Shown here: piece after piece, positions 17,678 to 27,273 of the stretch | How the letters are laid out: every line of letters begins with the position of its first letter | Numbering within the stretch: the stretch's first letter is position 1 | DNA from: Polyangiaceae bacterium | GTDB lineage: Bacteria; Myxococcota_A; Polyangia; Polyangiales; Polyangiaceae | Direction: 5' to 3' | Length of the DNA stretch: 64,000 bases | NCBI GenBank assembly: GCA_016719945.1 | Contig: JADJYE010000006.1 | Coordinates: 468,879 to 532,878, forward strand | Made by a program: the position numbers and the translations under genes | Notes under the pieces: model-generated | Database searches by the model: none | Seen by the model: the letters and a program-made list of their open reading frames with translations, nothing else | What the model was told of the DNA's origin: nothing

Positions 17678-18574
17678 TCAGCCGCAGTTGGCGTTGCTCT
17701 CGCAACACGGCAGCGTCGGATGACAGTCGAAGTTGGGGCAGTCCGCGTTCTCCTCACAGCCCTCGGAGCACTCACCGAACAGGCAGATCGTCTCGATGCC
17801 CTCGAGCCCGATGTCACACGGCATGATGGCCAGATCGAACAGGTAGAACACCTCGCCCGTCTCGGAGTCGCACAGGGTTCCGGCGGGCATGCCCTGCACG
17901 TCGTCTCCCCAGCTCGCGCAGGCCGCGAAGCCGAGCGAAGGATCGTCGAGCGCGTTGGCCCCGCCACACAGGCTGTCGGCGCCGTACGCTGCGCACGCAG
18001 ACTGGTCGATGCAGTAGGGCGCGCACTGCTGCTTCGCGCCCCCTTCGAGCTGGATGCAGTCCCCGTACAGCTCGTCCGCCTCGATGTAGCAGACGGTGTA
18101 GTCCTCGCACGAGCGCGTGCAATAGCCGCCGTCGCACACGCCGGTCTGGCACTCGCTGCCGGTGGCGCAGGCGTCGTACAAGAGCTTGTCGCCGGTGGTG
18201 CTCGAACCGCACGGGCCGTCGACCGTCGTGCAGTCCCCGAACGAGAGGCCGTCCGAGGCGCACGTCTTGTTGCCAGGGTCGCCGGTCTCGTCACAGGTGC
18301 AGGGCACCTCCTCGTCGGGGATGCAGATCTGGGTGGGCCCGGTCGAGGACGTCGTGTCCGGGATCTCGGGGCACGACCCCTCGGGGGTCGTGCACTCGCC
18401 GAACGAGTTGCCGTCGTCGAGGCACGTCTTGGTGCCCTCGAAGCCGCCGCGACACTTGCAGAACACCTCGGTGCCTGGCTCGCAGGCCCCCGCGGTCGTG
18501 CTGCTGTCGCCGCACGCGACGAACCCGAGCCCCAGCGCCGCGAGCGCCGCCCCACCGACAAGCCAACGAAGCAT
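17678..18574 (-). CDS. Cys-rich surface lipoprotein
   Basis: 298 residues. The amino end MLRWLVGGAALAALGLGFVAC is a lipoprotein signal. The mature part has more than twenty Cys and two repeated blocks of the form C..G-x-KTC-DG-SFG-C-TT (around 40-60 and 95-115), followed by CxxxxxCQTGVCDGGYCTRSC and a Cys-rich tail. This resembles tripartite Cys modules of secreted myxobacterial proteins. The ATG is directly adjacent to the stop of the matrixin-like gene, suggesting translational coupling. No enzyme motif is seen. Confidence 0.8.
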   Translation of the reverse strand: MLRWLVGGAALAALGLGFVACGDSSTTAGACEPGTEVFCKCRGGFEGTKTCLDDGNSFGECTTPEGSCPEIPDTTSSTGPTQICIPDEEVPCTCDETGDPGNKTCASDGLSFGDCTTVDGPCGSSTTGDKLLYDACATGSECQTGVCDGGYCTRSCEDYTVCYIEADELYGDCIQLEGGAKQQCAPYCIDQSACAAYGADSLCGGANALDDPSLGFAACASWGDDVQGMPAGTLCDSETGEVFYLFDLAIMPCDIGLEGIETICLFGECSEGCEENADCPNFDCHPTLPCCESNANCG

Positions 18575-19516
18575 TCAGCCAACCCCTTTCGAACGCCCTC
18601 GCCGTGTGGCGAAGGTGACAAGTGCACCCACTAGCAGCAAGGCCGGCCACGGGCTGCCCCGCTCGTCGTCGCCATCGACCTCGCGGACCGCGCAGCCGCT
18701 CGCGTCCGCCGGGCCTCCGTCGCCGTCCTCCGGGGCGACGCCGCCGCACTCGGTGCCGAGCCCGCCCTTCGGCTCTGGCGCGCACGACGCGGCGCGGCCG
18801 GGAGGGTACGCGTCGCACACCGCGAACACGTCGTCCGGCTCCAGCGAGCGTTGATCGGTCGAGCCCTCCTCGTAGCCCGCGTACATCGTCGCGGAGAAAT
18901 CCGGCGAGTGGTCGATGCCGACGAAGTGGCCGATCTCGTGGGTCAAGATGGCCTGGAGGTCGAACGCGATGTCGGTGTCCGAGATCGTGAAGTTGTTGTT
19001 CGCGTGGTTGATCTCGATGTCTGCGTCGAGGATCTCACCCGTCTCGTCGTTGAACGTCACCGTGGTCTTCGCGAGGTTGTTGTCGACCCCGGTGTAGCGC
19101 CACATCGTGTCCTGGAAGAGGATGATGTTCGCGTTGGTCCCGCCGCGGTTGTGTTCGGCCTCGTGGCACTCGACGCTGTCCAGCTGCGAGAACGCCATGG
19201 TCGCGACCCCCGTCTCGCACTCGAGGTCGCTCCACTCGACGAAGGACCTCTGCGCCGTCTCCTCGAAGTACTTGAACGGGATGAACTCGCTCGAGTCGGC
19301 TTGCAGGCTGAAGCCCACGCAGCTCGACGCCCAGAAGAGCTTCTCTCCGGTGGTCTTGCAGCCGTCTGCGTCGCGCGCGCAGTCGGCGCCGATGCACGTC
19401 GTGCTGCGGCAATAGGCCTCCGCGTCGGTCGACGTGAAGGCCGTCGCGAGGGCCAGGGCGAGGGCCACCCCGACCACGACGCCGGGCGCCCTGCGCGAGC
19501 TCGATTCGTCGTGCAT
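18575..19516 (-). CDS. Matrixin-like secreted metalloprotease with MYXO-CTERM-like tail
   Basis: 313 residues from ATG 19516, which gives the signal region (RRAPGVVVGVALALALATAFTSTDAEA). An upstream ATG at 19585 would overlap the divergent helicase gene. Residues near 205-215 read HEIGHFVGIDHS, the full metzincin zinc motif HExxHxxGxxH. A downstream Met turn is plausible at ATMYAGY. The Cys-rich amino half contains ARDADGC. The C-terminus has SGCAVRE, a hydrophobic segment (PWPALLLVGALVTFA) and RRGRS, resembling a MYXO-CTERM tag. It probably cleaves extracellular proteins. First gene of the leftward run that continues to uppP. Confidence 0.87.
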   Translation of the reverse strand: MHDESSSRRAPGVVVGVALALALATAFTSTDAEAYCRSTTCIGADCARDADGCKTTGEKLFWASSCVGFSLQADSSEFIPFKYFEETAQRSFVEWSDLECETGVATMAFSQLDSVECHEAEHNRGGTNANIILFQDTMWRYTGVDNNLAKTTVTFNDETGEILDADIEINHANNNFTISDTDIAFDLQAILTHEIGHFVGIDHSPDFSATMYAGYEEGSTDQRSLEPDDVFAVCDAYPPGRAASCAPEPKGGLGTECGGVAPEDGDGGPADASGCAVREVDGDDERGSPWPALLLVGALVTFATRRGRSKGVG

Positions 19517-19518
19517 GG

Positions 19519-21984
19519 ATGGCGACGATGCTACCACACAGGTCCCCCGACCGTCTTTGGCCGGGACCCGCCCCATGGTACGCAAATCTCGTGCTTTCCC
19601 GTGACGGCGATCCGCCCGAGGCCGGCCTCACACCTGCCCCGGCAGAAGGGCTGAACGGCCCGCAGGCGGAGGCCGCGGCCCACGTCGACGGTCCGATGGT
19701 GGTGTTCGCGGGCGCGGGCAGCGGCAAGACGCGGGTCATCACCTACCGCATCGCGAACCTGCTCGCCGCCTGCCGCGTCCCCCCGTACCGCATCCTCGCG
19801 GTCACGTTCACGAACAAGGCGGCGGGGGAGATGAAGCGCCGCCTCGAGCGCATCTGCGGGCCCGAGCTCGTGCGCGACCTGTGGGTCGGCACGTTCCACG
19901 CGACCTGCGCGCGCCTGCTGAGGCGGCACCACGAGGCCGCGGGGCTCGGCAAGAACTTCATCGTGTACGACGACGACGACCAGCGCGCGGTCATGTCTCG
20001 CGTCTTCAAGGAGCTCAAGATCGACGACAAGCGGCACCCGATGCGGCTCGTCATGGGGCGGATCCACCGAGAGAAGCAGGACGGCCTGCTCGCGGCGGAC
20101 TTCACCCCGGGCAACCCCACCGAGGAGGTCGTCGCGCGCTGCTTCAGCGAGTACGAGCGCCGCCTCGCCGACGCGAACGCCGTGGACTTCGACGACCTGC
20201 TGATCAGGGTCCTCCGGATCGTCGAAGATGAGCGATCTGCCGCCGGCGAGGAGCTGCGCAAGAAGTTCCTCCACGTCTTGGTCGACGAGTTCCAGGACGT
20301 GAACCAGGTGCAGTATCGCCTCGTGCGGGGTCTGTCGCGCCGGTCGACGAACCTGTTCGTGGTGGGCGACGATGATCAGAGCATCTACCGCTGGCGCGGG
20401 GCCGACGTCCGCATCGTCCGCAACTTCAGGCGGGACCACCCCGGCGCGCGGATCGTGAAGCTGGAGGAGAACTACCGCTCCACGTCGAGCGTGGTGACCG
20501 CTGCGCTCGGCGTCATCCGCCCCGCGACGGATCGCGAGCCGAAGGAGCTGTGGACGAACAACCCGCCAGGAGAGCCGGTCGCCGTGGTCGCGTGCGCGAC
20601 CGAGCGGGACGAGGCTGCGTTCGTCGCGGAGCGGGTGCGCGAGCTGGTCGACCAAGGCGTATCGCCCGCGGACGTCGCCATCTTCTACAGGGTCCACGCC
20701 CAGTCGCGCGTGCTCGAGGAGGTGCTTCGCTCCGAGCGCCTGCCGTTCCAGGTGATCGGCGGCGTCCGGTTCTTCGAGCGGGCCGAGGTGAAGGACCTGG
20801 TCAGCTACCTCCGCGTCATCACGAACCCCCGGAGCGACGTCGATCTGCTGCGCATCATCAACGTCCCGTCGCGCAAGATCGGCGACACCACCGTCGAGAA
20901 GCTCGCGGGCCTCGCGGCAGAGCTGAAGGTCCCGCTGTTCGAAGCGCTCGAGCCGCTCGTCCGCTCGGACCGGGTCGGGCCACAGCCCAAGAAGGCGCTC
21001 GCGCGCCTCCACGCGCTGCTCTCGGACCTCATGACCGCGGCCGACACGGCGGGGCCACGTGACCTCGCCGAGCGCGTCCTCGACGAGACGGGCTACGCGC
21101 GCATGCTCGAGGCTGAGGGGACCGACGAGGCGGAGGGGCGGCTGTTGAACCTCCGAGAGCTGCTCGGCTCCATCGAGGAGTACGAGCGGGAGACGCTGGC
21201 GGCGGCCGAGGTCCCGACGCTCGCGGGTTACCTGGAGAAGGTCGCGCTGGTCGCGGTGACCGACGAGCTGAAGGACGCCCCGAAGGTCGCGATGATGACG
21301 GTGCACGCCGCCAAGGGGCTCGAGTTCTCACACGTCTTTCTCACCGGCATGGAGGAGGACATGTTCCCGTTTCGCAGCATGGACCCCGCGCGCAGCGGGG
21401 ACGTCGAGGAGGAGCGCCGGCTCGCCTACGTCGCCATCACGCGCGCGCGCGCTCGCCTGTGGATCTTTCACGCAGAGCGAAGGATGGTCTTCGGCGCGAC
21501 GAAATACGGCATGCCGAGCCGCTTCCTCGCGGATCTCCCGAAGGAGGTCGTCACGCAGCAGAAGACCGAGACGATGCGCTCCAGCCAGGGGCGGTTCATC
21601 GACCGGGACGGCTGGGGCGCGAAGCGCCCCGAGGCCTCTCAGGGCGCGCCGCGCCTGTCGTGGTCCCATCCACAGGCGCGCACCGGCGGCGGGCTCGAGC
21701 GGCCGCGGCTGGCCGCGCCGTCGTCGGAGCGCACGCCCGGTGAGCGCTTCATCGAGCGAGACGACGACGCGCCTCGCGCGGCTTCTCTGCGGCGCCCCGC
21801 GCCGGTCGACGTCCCGGCTCCTCGCGGGCTCGGCCCAGGGTCGCAGGTCGAGCACCCGAGCTTCGGGATGGGCGTGGTGCTCGAGGTGGACGGCTCACCC
21901 GACCCGACCGCGACGGTGAAGTTCTCGGGCTGGTCCACCAAGCGGATCAAGGTCCGCTTCCTCGAGGTCGTGCACCAGCGCTGA
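19519..21984 (+). CDS. UvrD/PcrA-type superfamily 1 DNA helicase
   Basis: 821 residues. All SF1A motifs appear: Walker A AGAGSGKTRVI near 66, VTFTNKAAGEMK, DEFQDVNQVQY (Walker B), GDDDQSIYRWRGAD, LEENYRS, TVHAAKGLEFSHVF and the YVAITRAR motif VI. The C-terminus (GSQVEHPSFGMGVVLEVDG) is the Tudor-like domain of PcrA/UvrD that contacts RNA polymerase. It translocates 3'-5' on single-stranded DNA in repair and replication-transcription conflict resolution. The ATG at 19519 leaves only two bases to the divergent protease ATG. GTG at 19591 would give a more typical N-terminus (VLSRDGDPPEAGL) and room for promoters, so the first 24 residues are uncertain. Confidence 0.93.
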   Translation: MATMLPHRSPDRLWPGPAPWYANLVLSRDGDPPEAGLTPAPAEGLNGPQAEAAAHVDGPMVVFAGAGSGKTRVITYRIANLLAACRVPPYRILAVTFTNKAAGEMKRRLERICGPELVRDLWVGTFHATCARLLRRHHEAAGLGKNFIVYDDDDQRAVMSRVFKELKIDDKRHPMRLVMGRIHREKQDGLLAADFTPGNPTEEVVARCFSEYERRLADANAVDFDDLLIRVLRIVEDERSAAGEELRKKFLHVLVDEFQDVNQVQYRLVRGLSRRSTNLFVVGDDDQSIYRWRGADVRIVRNFRRDHPGARIVKLEENYRSTSSVVTAALGVIRPATDREPKELWTNNPPGEPVAVVACATERDEAAFVAERVRELVDQGVSPADVAIFYRVHAQSRVLEEVLRSERLPFQVIGGVRFFERAEVKDLVSYLRVITNPRSDVDLLRIINVPSRKIGDTTVEKLAGLAAELKVPLFEALEPLVRSDRVGPQPKKALARLHALLSDLMTAADTAGPRDLAERVLDETGYARMLEAEGTDEAEGRLLNLRELLGSIEEYERETLAAAEVPTLAGYLEKVALVAVTDELKDAPKVAMMTVHAAKGLEFSHVFLTGMEEDMFPFRSMDPARSGDVEEERRLAYVAITRARARLWIFHAERRMVFGATKYGMPSRFLADLPKEVVTQQKTETMRSSQGRFIDRDGWGAKRPEASQGAPRLSWSHPQARTGGGLERPRLAAPSSERTPGERFIERDDDAPRAASLRRPAPVDVPAPRGLGPGSQVEHPSFGMGVVLEVDGSPDPTATVKFSGWSTKRIKVRFLEVVHQR

Positions 21985-21986
21985 GC

Positions 21987-23063
21987 TCAAGGGGACGCGC
22001 GCTTGCCGCCGCCCTTACGGGTCACGCGGGCGAGCGCGGTCTTCGTGGCGGGCGTGAGGTCGAGGCCCGCCGCCTCGCCGCGGCCGAGGGACAGCGCGCC
22101 GGCGTACGCGATCATCGCCGCGTTGTCGGTGCAGCTCGCGAGGGGCGGGACGAAGACCTCGACGCCGCGCCCCGCTGCGACCTCGGTCATGCGCGCCCTG
22201 AGGCCACGGTTCGCGGCGACGCCGCCGCCCAGCACCACCCGCGACAAGCCCTCGGCGCGGGCCGCCGCGAGCGTCTTTCCCACCAGGGCATCGACCACCG
22301 CGGATTGAAACGCAGCGCACAGGTCCGCGAGGGCCTGCCCCTCGGGCACCCCGTGCGCCTCGACGTGTCGCGCGACCGCGCTCTTGATCCCCGAGAAGCT
22401 CATCTCGAAGCCGCTCCTGCCGGCCATCGGTCGGGGCAGGGCGACCGCCGCGCGCGTGGCCACCCCGGTCGCCGCGAGCCGATCCACGACGGGGCCGCCC
22501 GGGTACCCCAGGCCGAGCAGCTTCGCGACCTTGTCGAAGGCCTCTCCAGCCGCGTCGTCGCGGGTCGCGCCGAGCTCTTGCATCCGATCGAGCCGCGCGT
22601 CGTCCACGCGGTAGATCGCCGTGTGCCCCCCGGAGACGAGGAGCGCCGCGAACGGAAACGTTGGCGGCGCCACGAGGCTCTCACCCGGACGTCTCAGGAA
22701 GATCGCCAGCAAATGCCCGACGAGGTGATCGACCCCGACGAGCGGCTTGTTCGCTCCCCACGCGAGCCCCTTCGCCGTCAGCAGCCCGACGAGCAGCGCG
22801 CCGGCGAGCCCAGGGCGGTGCGTGACGGCGACGCCGTCCACGTCGGCGAGCGCGAGCCCCGCCTGCTCGAGCGCGCGGCGGACGATCCCGGGGAGCGCGA
22901 GCGCGTGGTCTCGGGCGGCGACCTCGGGCACTACCCCTCCGAAGGGCGCGTGCAGCTCGACCTGGCTGCGCACGACGTCCGACAAGACGTCGCCGTTCGA
23001 TCGGACGACTGCCGCGGCCGTCTCGTCGCACGAGGTCTCGATTCCGAGGACAGTGAGGGTCAC
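21987..23063 (-). CDS. tsaD: tRNA N6-threonylcarbamoyladenosine transferase TsaD
   Basis: 358 residues from GTG 23063. The start overlaps the preceding stop by the sequence GTGA, giving translational coupling with the TPR/HEAT gene. The amino end VTLTVLGIETSCDET is diagnostic; metal-binding H113 and H117 lie in VDHLVGHLLA, and SGGHTAIY and GGVAANRGLRARM are intact. TsaD transfers the threonylcarbamoyl group from threonylcarbamoyl-AMP to A37 of tRNAs decoding ANN codons, working with TsaB and TsaE. It converges on the helicase gene with two bases between the ends. Confidence 0.96.
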   Translation of the reverse strand: MTLTVLGIETSCDETAAAVVRSNGDVLSDVVRSQVELHAPFGGVVPEVAARDHALALPGIVRRALEQAGLALADVDGVAVTHRPGLAGALLVGLLTAKGLAWGANKPLVGVDHLVGHLLAIFLRRPGESLVAPPTFPFAALLVSGGHTAIYRVDDARLDRMQELGATRDDAAGEAFDKVAKLLGLGYPGGPVVDRLAATGVATRAAVALPRPMAGRSGFEMSFSGIKSAVARHVEAHGVPEGQALADLCAAFQSAVVDALVGKTLAAARAEGLSRVVLGGGVAANRGLRARMTEVAAGRGVEVFVPPLASCTDNAAMIAYAGALSLGRGEAAGLDLTPATKTALARVTRKGGGKRASP

Positions 23064-26000
23064 GGCGTAGCCGCGGCCTGCGTACCGGTGAGCAGCTGCT
23101 GCGCGGTCTCCTTCACGCGCGCCTCTGCGTCGTTCTTGGCGAGATCCGCCGCGATCGGCCGAGCGGCCGCCGGGTCGACGGCGTGCAGCGCCCGCAGCGC
23201 CGTCTCTCGCACGAGGGCGTAGCTGTCCGATTTGGCGACCGCGGACAGCACCGTAACGACCTCGTCTTTGCGCGCGCCGCCGCCGACCTTCCCCAGCGTC
23301 TCGGCCGCGCGGACCCGCACCGCCCAGCTGGGATCGCTCTTCGCGAGCTTGGCGATGCCCTCCTCGAGCCCGATCGTCTTGCTGTCGCCGACCGCGGTGA
23401 GCACGGCGCGCTTGGTCTCGTCGTCGCCGTCTTCGAGGGCCTTGCTGAGCGCGGCCGCGGCCTCCTTCGAGCCCGAGACGGCGAGCACCTGCGCAGCCTT
23501 CGCCCGCGTCGCGGCGTCCGGGTGCTTCACGAGCTGCGCGAAGCCAGGAGACGCCGCCGCGAGGATGGTCTTGGTCGCGGCCTCGGCCTTGGCGCGGTGC
23601 TCGGGCGCCACCTTTGCGGCGGCCGCGGCGAACGGCGAGAGCACGGCCCCGTCGCACAGCGCGTCGGCGATCGCGGCAGCCTTCTCGGGCGACGTGGACA
23701 CCGCGGTCATGGCGGCCTTCGCGAGCTGTGGCGCGAGGATCACGAGGACGTTCGTGCGGGCGGCGTCGCTCGGCTGCGCCGGGAGCAGACCGGCCAGCAC
23801 GGAGCGCGCTTGGAGCTTTCCGTCGGGCACCGGGAGCGGCTCCGCCTGCTCGCCGAAGCTGCCCTCGACGAGCGCCGCCGCCGCCGCGATCGCGTCCTGT
23901 CGTAGCGCGGGATCCGCTGACAAGATGCCGTCGGCGAGCGCCTGCTTCGCCGCCGTGCTGTCGGGCTTCGCGGAGCCCTTCGCGGTGGGCCCCGCGGCGA
24001 GCCGCGCCGACACGACGAGCGCTGCCCGCCGCAACATCAGGTCGTTCGCGTCGATGTTCGAGGCGACGAGCTCGTTTAGATCCTTGTCGGCAGGGAGACC
24101 GGCCGCGGTGACCAGGTGCCCGAGGGCCAAGATCGCCGCCGCCCGCGCCGTCGGACCGCTCTCCACCGCGCGCGCCTGCTTCACCAGCACCCCGGCGTGC
24201 TTCTTGTTCTTCATCAGCCCCAGGCCGACCGCGGCGATCGCTCGCACGTCCGGCGACGAGGCCATGAGCAGCTTCGACAGCAGCGCCTCGGACTTGGGGT
24301 CGCGCATCGTCGCGACCGCCCACGCCGCCGTGACGGCGAGCTCATCCGAGGGGAGCAGCGACACGTCCTGATCCTTCGGCGCGAGGAGCGCCTCGAGCTT
24401 CGGCAGCATCTCGGGGTCGCGCAGCGCGCCCACCGCGACCATCGCGCGCGTCCTCAGGTCCTTGTCGGCCTGGCCGGTCGCGAAGTTGAAGAGCGTGGGG
24501 CCTGCGCTCTTGTTGGCGACGTACGCGAGCACCTCGATCGCGACGCGCTGCTGCGAGTCTCGGTCGTCGGCGAGCGCGTCGAGCAACGGCTTGAGCCCCC
24601 GAGAGCCGATCGCCGCGAGCTGTTGGCGCGCGGCCGTGGCGGCGGCGGGGTCCTCGCCGTGGCGCACCTTCTGGATCAACGGCAGGGTCATCGCCCCGTA
24701 CAGCTCGACGAGCAGCCGCCGGTAGATCGGCTTGTTGGGGTTGCCGACCGCGACCGGCAAGAGCTCGCGCTCGAGCGACTCGAGGTCGTTCTTGCCCAGG
24801 TTGATCTGCATCGACATGCGCGCCGCTCGCGCGACGAGCTCCTCGTCGAGGCTGGAGCGGAGCACGCGGCGGAACAGCCGGTCGGCCTCCTGCGTCTCGC
24901 CCGTCCCGAGCAGGAGCTCGGCGAGATCGAAGTACACGGGGTAGAGCCGGTCGTTCCTGGTGATCGCCTGGCGGTACTCCGCGATCGCCTTCTCGAAGTC
25001 CTGGCGCTTGCGGTACATGTCGCCGAGCTTCTGGTGGCCCGACGCATCCTCGGGGGAGAGCTCGACCGCCTTCGCGGCGTATTTGATCGCGTCGTCGTCG
25101 CGGTACAGCTCGGCGGCGTATTGGGCCATCCGCTGGTAGTATTGCCGCGCTGCCTTGTCGTTGCGGTCGGCCAGCTTCTGCAGGACATCGATCGCGCCGG
25201 TGAGGTTCTGCTGCTGCACGAGGACGCGCTCGAGGGCGAGCAGCGAGGCCTCGTCGCCAGGGTCCTTCGTCACGATGCTGCGCAGCGTCGCCTCGGAGTC
25301 GACGAGCTTGCCGAGCTTGCGCTGAACCTCCGCGAGCAGGCGCCCGGCCTCGAGATCGGGCGGGTCGGCCTCGAAGCGCTGCTTCAACGGCGCGACCCGG
25401 TTCGGCAGCTCCTTCTGCACCGACCAGACGTTGACGATGTGCGTGCGCGCCTCGCGCGCGAGGTTCACGTCGGTCTTCGCGTTCTTGAGGAGATCCTCCC
25501 AGATGCGAACCGCCTCACCGAAGCGATCGGCCGCGAACGCCGTCCCTGGGGCCGTCCGCTCGAGCGCGATCGCCAGCGCCTTCTTGAACGGCACGCTGGC
25601 CGGATCGAGGGTCGTGGCCTCGCGGAGCGAGGCGAGCGCCTCCTCGGTCATGTCGTGATCGAGGTACACTTCGCCGAGCTCGTACGCCGCGCGCGCCTTG
25701 TTCGGGATCAGCGATTTGAGCTTGGCCCAGGTGTCGACGGCCTTCTTCTTGTCGCCCGCCTGGTAGTAGCGGTCTCCCAGGTCCTTCACGAAGGTCGGGT
25801 CCCCGCCGGTCGCGTTGGCCAGCCGCTGCAGAAGCGTCATGGCCTTCTCTTTCTCCTCCACGCGCTCGTAGAAGTCGGCCACCGCCGCGAGGACGTCGGG
25901 CTCCTGGATGCGCCCCTCCAGCTCCTTCAGCAGCTTGAGCGCCTTCGGTCGATCGCCGCGCTGGATGAGCGTCTCGCACAGCTCGAACACGTAGTCGGGG

Positions 26001-27220
26001 TTGTTGGGCGCGGCCTTGACGAGCGCCTCGTACTCCTTGATCGCCTCCTCGAGCTCTCCGGCGGTCTGCAGCAGGTGGACGATCTGCACGCGCGTGTCGA
26101 TGTGCGTCCCGTCGATCGAGAGCGCCTTCCTGTACGTCGTGAGCGCCTTGTCGACGTTGCCGGTCTCCTCGTACAGCTTGCCGAGGGTGTACGTGCGATG
26201 GAAGTCGGACGCGTTCTCCTTCTCGAGGATGGCGATCAGCTCCGGCAGCTTCCCCTCTGCGCGGAACGCCTCCGTCATGATGCTCAGGATCTCGGCGCGG
26301 ATGCCGCTCTGGCTGCCCGCGGCGGAGAGGGCCTTCTTCAAGGTCTCCACCGCCTCGGACATCTTCTTCTGCTTCGCCTGCGCGCCGCCGAGGTCGCGCA
26401 GCGCCGGGGCCATGGCGCGGTTGTCGCCGGCAGCCGCCTTCACCAGCTCCTTGAACTCGGCCTCTGCGCCCTCGTACAGCCCGCGGGACATCATTTCGCG
26501 ACCGAGCTCGGCCTTCACGAACAACGAGCCCTGCGCCTTCTTGACGAGGTTCGTGTGGTGGGCCCGGGCCGCCTCCACGTCCTTCAGGTCGAGGCACACC
26601 TGCATCAGCGTGCGCGTCGTCTGCTCGATGTCGGCCGACTCCTTGAGCAGCGGCAGGGCCTTCTCGTAGGCCGCGCGCGCGGCCTTCTTGTCGCCCCGAT
26701 CCGACTGGAGCTGCGCCAGCGCCAGGAGCGGCGCGCTCTCCTTCGGCTTGTCGGCGCTCGCTGCCTCGTACGTCTTGATCGCGTCCTCGTAGCGGCCATC
26801 CTGCTTGTAGATCCCGGCCAGCGCGACCTTCGCGGGCCACGCCTCGTCGTTCGTCTGCGCCGCGCGCTGTTCGAAATCGGCGATCAGCTTCTTGAGGTTG
26901 CCGTCGCGCTCGCGGTGCAGCTGGGCCAGCTTCTGGAGCGGGAAGTGCGCGCTGGGCTGAGACAGGACGATCTTCAGGTAGCGGGCGATCTGCACCTCGG
27001 GGCTCTTCGCCCCTTTGTCATCGTCCGCACCTTCGGGCTTCGTCGGTCCTGTGGGGCCCTTCGGTCCCGTGGGGCCCTTCGGTCCTTTGGGGCCCTTCGG
27101 GGTCTTCTTCTTCTTGCGACCCGTCGGATCGAAGTCCTGCGCCTCTGCCGACGAGATCGGGATGAGCAGGGTCGGGGCCGCGAACACCCCGAGCAAGGCC
27201 GCCAACAGGAGCTTGCGCAC
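23060..27220 (-). CDS. Large secreted TPR/HEAT-repeat protein with collagen-like tract
   Basis: 1,386 residues from GTG 27220, selected because it begins a signal peptide (VRKLLLAALLGVFAAPTLL ... SSAEAQ). After a basic KKKK stretch come Gly-Pro-Lys/Thr triplets (about 40-62), then some fifteen tetratricopeptide repeats (for example LLALAQLQSDRGDKKAARAA, and ASGHQKLGDMYRKRQDFEKA) to about residue 880, then HEAT/PBS-type repeats (LRTRAMVAVGALRDPEMLPKL, DPSWAVRVRAAETLGKVG) to the end. Both repeat classes are protein-binding scaffolds. Export to the periplasm is predicted by the signal. Ala/Lys-rich throughout. Its stop overlaps the tsaD start by four bases. No enzymatic domain seen. Confidence 0.88.
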   Translation of the reverse strand: MRKLLLAALLGVFAAPTLLIPISSAEAQDFDPTGRKKKKTPKGPKGPKGPTGPKGPTGPTKPEGADDDKGAKSPEVQIARYLKIVLSQPSAHFPLQKLAQLHRERDGNLKKLIADFEQRAAQTNDEAWPAKVALAGIYKQDGRYEDAIKTYEAASADKPKESAPLLALAQLQSDRGDKKAARAAYEKALPLLKESADIEQTTRTLMQVCLDLKDVEAARAHHTNLVKKAQGSLFVKAELGREMMSRGLYEGAEAEFKELVKAAAGDNRAMAPALRDLGGAQAKQKKMSEAVETLKKALSAAGSQSGIRAEILSIMTEAFRAEGKLPELIAILEKENASDFHRTYTLGKLYEETGNVDKALTTYRKALSIDGTHIDTRVQIVHLLQTAGELEEAIKEYEALVKAAPNNPDYVFELCETLIQRGDRPKALKLLKELEGRIQEPDVLAAVADFYERVEEKEKAMTLLQRLANATGGDPTFVKDLGDRYYQAGDKKKAVDTWAKLKSLIPNKARAAYELGEVYLDHDMTEEALASLREATTLDPASVPFKKALAIALERTAPGTAFAADRFGEAVRIWEDLLKNAKTDVNLAREARTHIVNVWSVQKELPNRVAPLKQRFEADPPDLEAGRLLAEVQRKLGKLVDSEATLRSIVTKDPGDEASLLALERVLVQQQNLTGAIDVLQKLADRNDKAARQYYQRMAQYAAELYRDDDAIKYAAKAVELSPEDASGHQKLGDMYRKRQDFEKAIAEYRQAITRNDRLYPVYFDLAELLLGTGETQEADRLFRRVLRSSLDEELVARAARMSMQINLGKNDLESLERELLPVAVGNPNKPIYRRLLVELYGAMTLPLIQKVRHGEDPAAATAARQQLAAIGSRGLKPLLDALADDRDSQQRVAIEVLAYVANKSAGPTLFNFATGQADKDLRTRAMVAVGALRDPEMLPKLEALLAPKDQDVSLLPSDELAVTAAWAVATMRDPKSEALLSKLLMASSPDVRAIAAVGLGLMKNKKHAGVLVKQARAVESGPTARAAAILALGHLVTAAGLPADKDLNELVASNIDANDLMLRRAALVVSARLAAGPTAKGSAKPDSTAAKQALADGILSADPALRQDAIAAAAALVEGSFGEQAEPLPVPDGKLQARSVLAGLLPAQPSDAARTNVLVILAPQLAKAAMTAVSTSPEKAAAIADALCDGAVLSPFAAAAAKVAPEHRAKAEAATKTILAAASPGFAQLVKHPDAATRAKAAQVLAVSGSKEAAAALSKALEDGDDETKRAVLTAVGDSKTIGLEEGIAKLAKSDPSWAVRVRAAETLGKVGGGARKDEVVTVLSAVAKSDSYALVRETALRALHAVDPAAARPIAADLAKNDAEARVKETAQQLLTGTQAAATP
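27045..27098 (-). repeat. Three 18-bp units encoding collagen-like GPK/GPT triplets
   Basis: Units at 27045-27062, 27063-27080 and 27081-27098 differ from each other by one or two bases. Read on the minus strand each gives Gly-Pro-Lys/Thr-Gly-Pro-x, near the amino end of the mature TPR/HEAT protein. The tandem arrangement suggests recent slippage expansion. Confidence 0.85.
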
Positions 27221-27273
27221 CCCCCGAGCGTAGCGTCCCCGCGCGAGGCGAGCCAGGGAGCAGGCGCCCCTTC

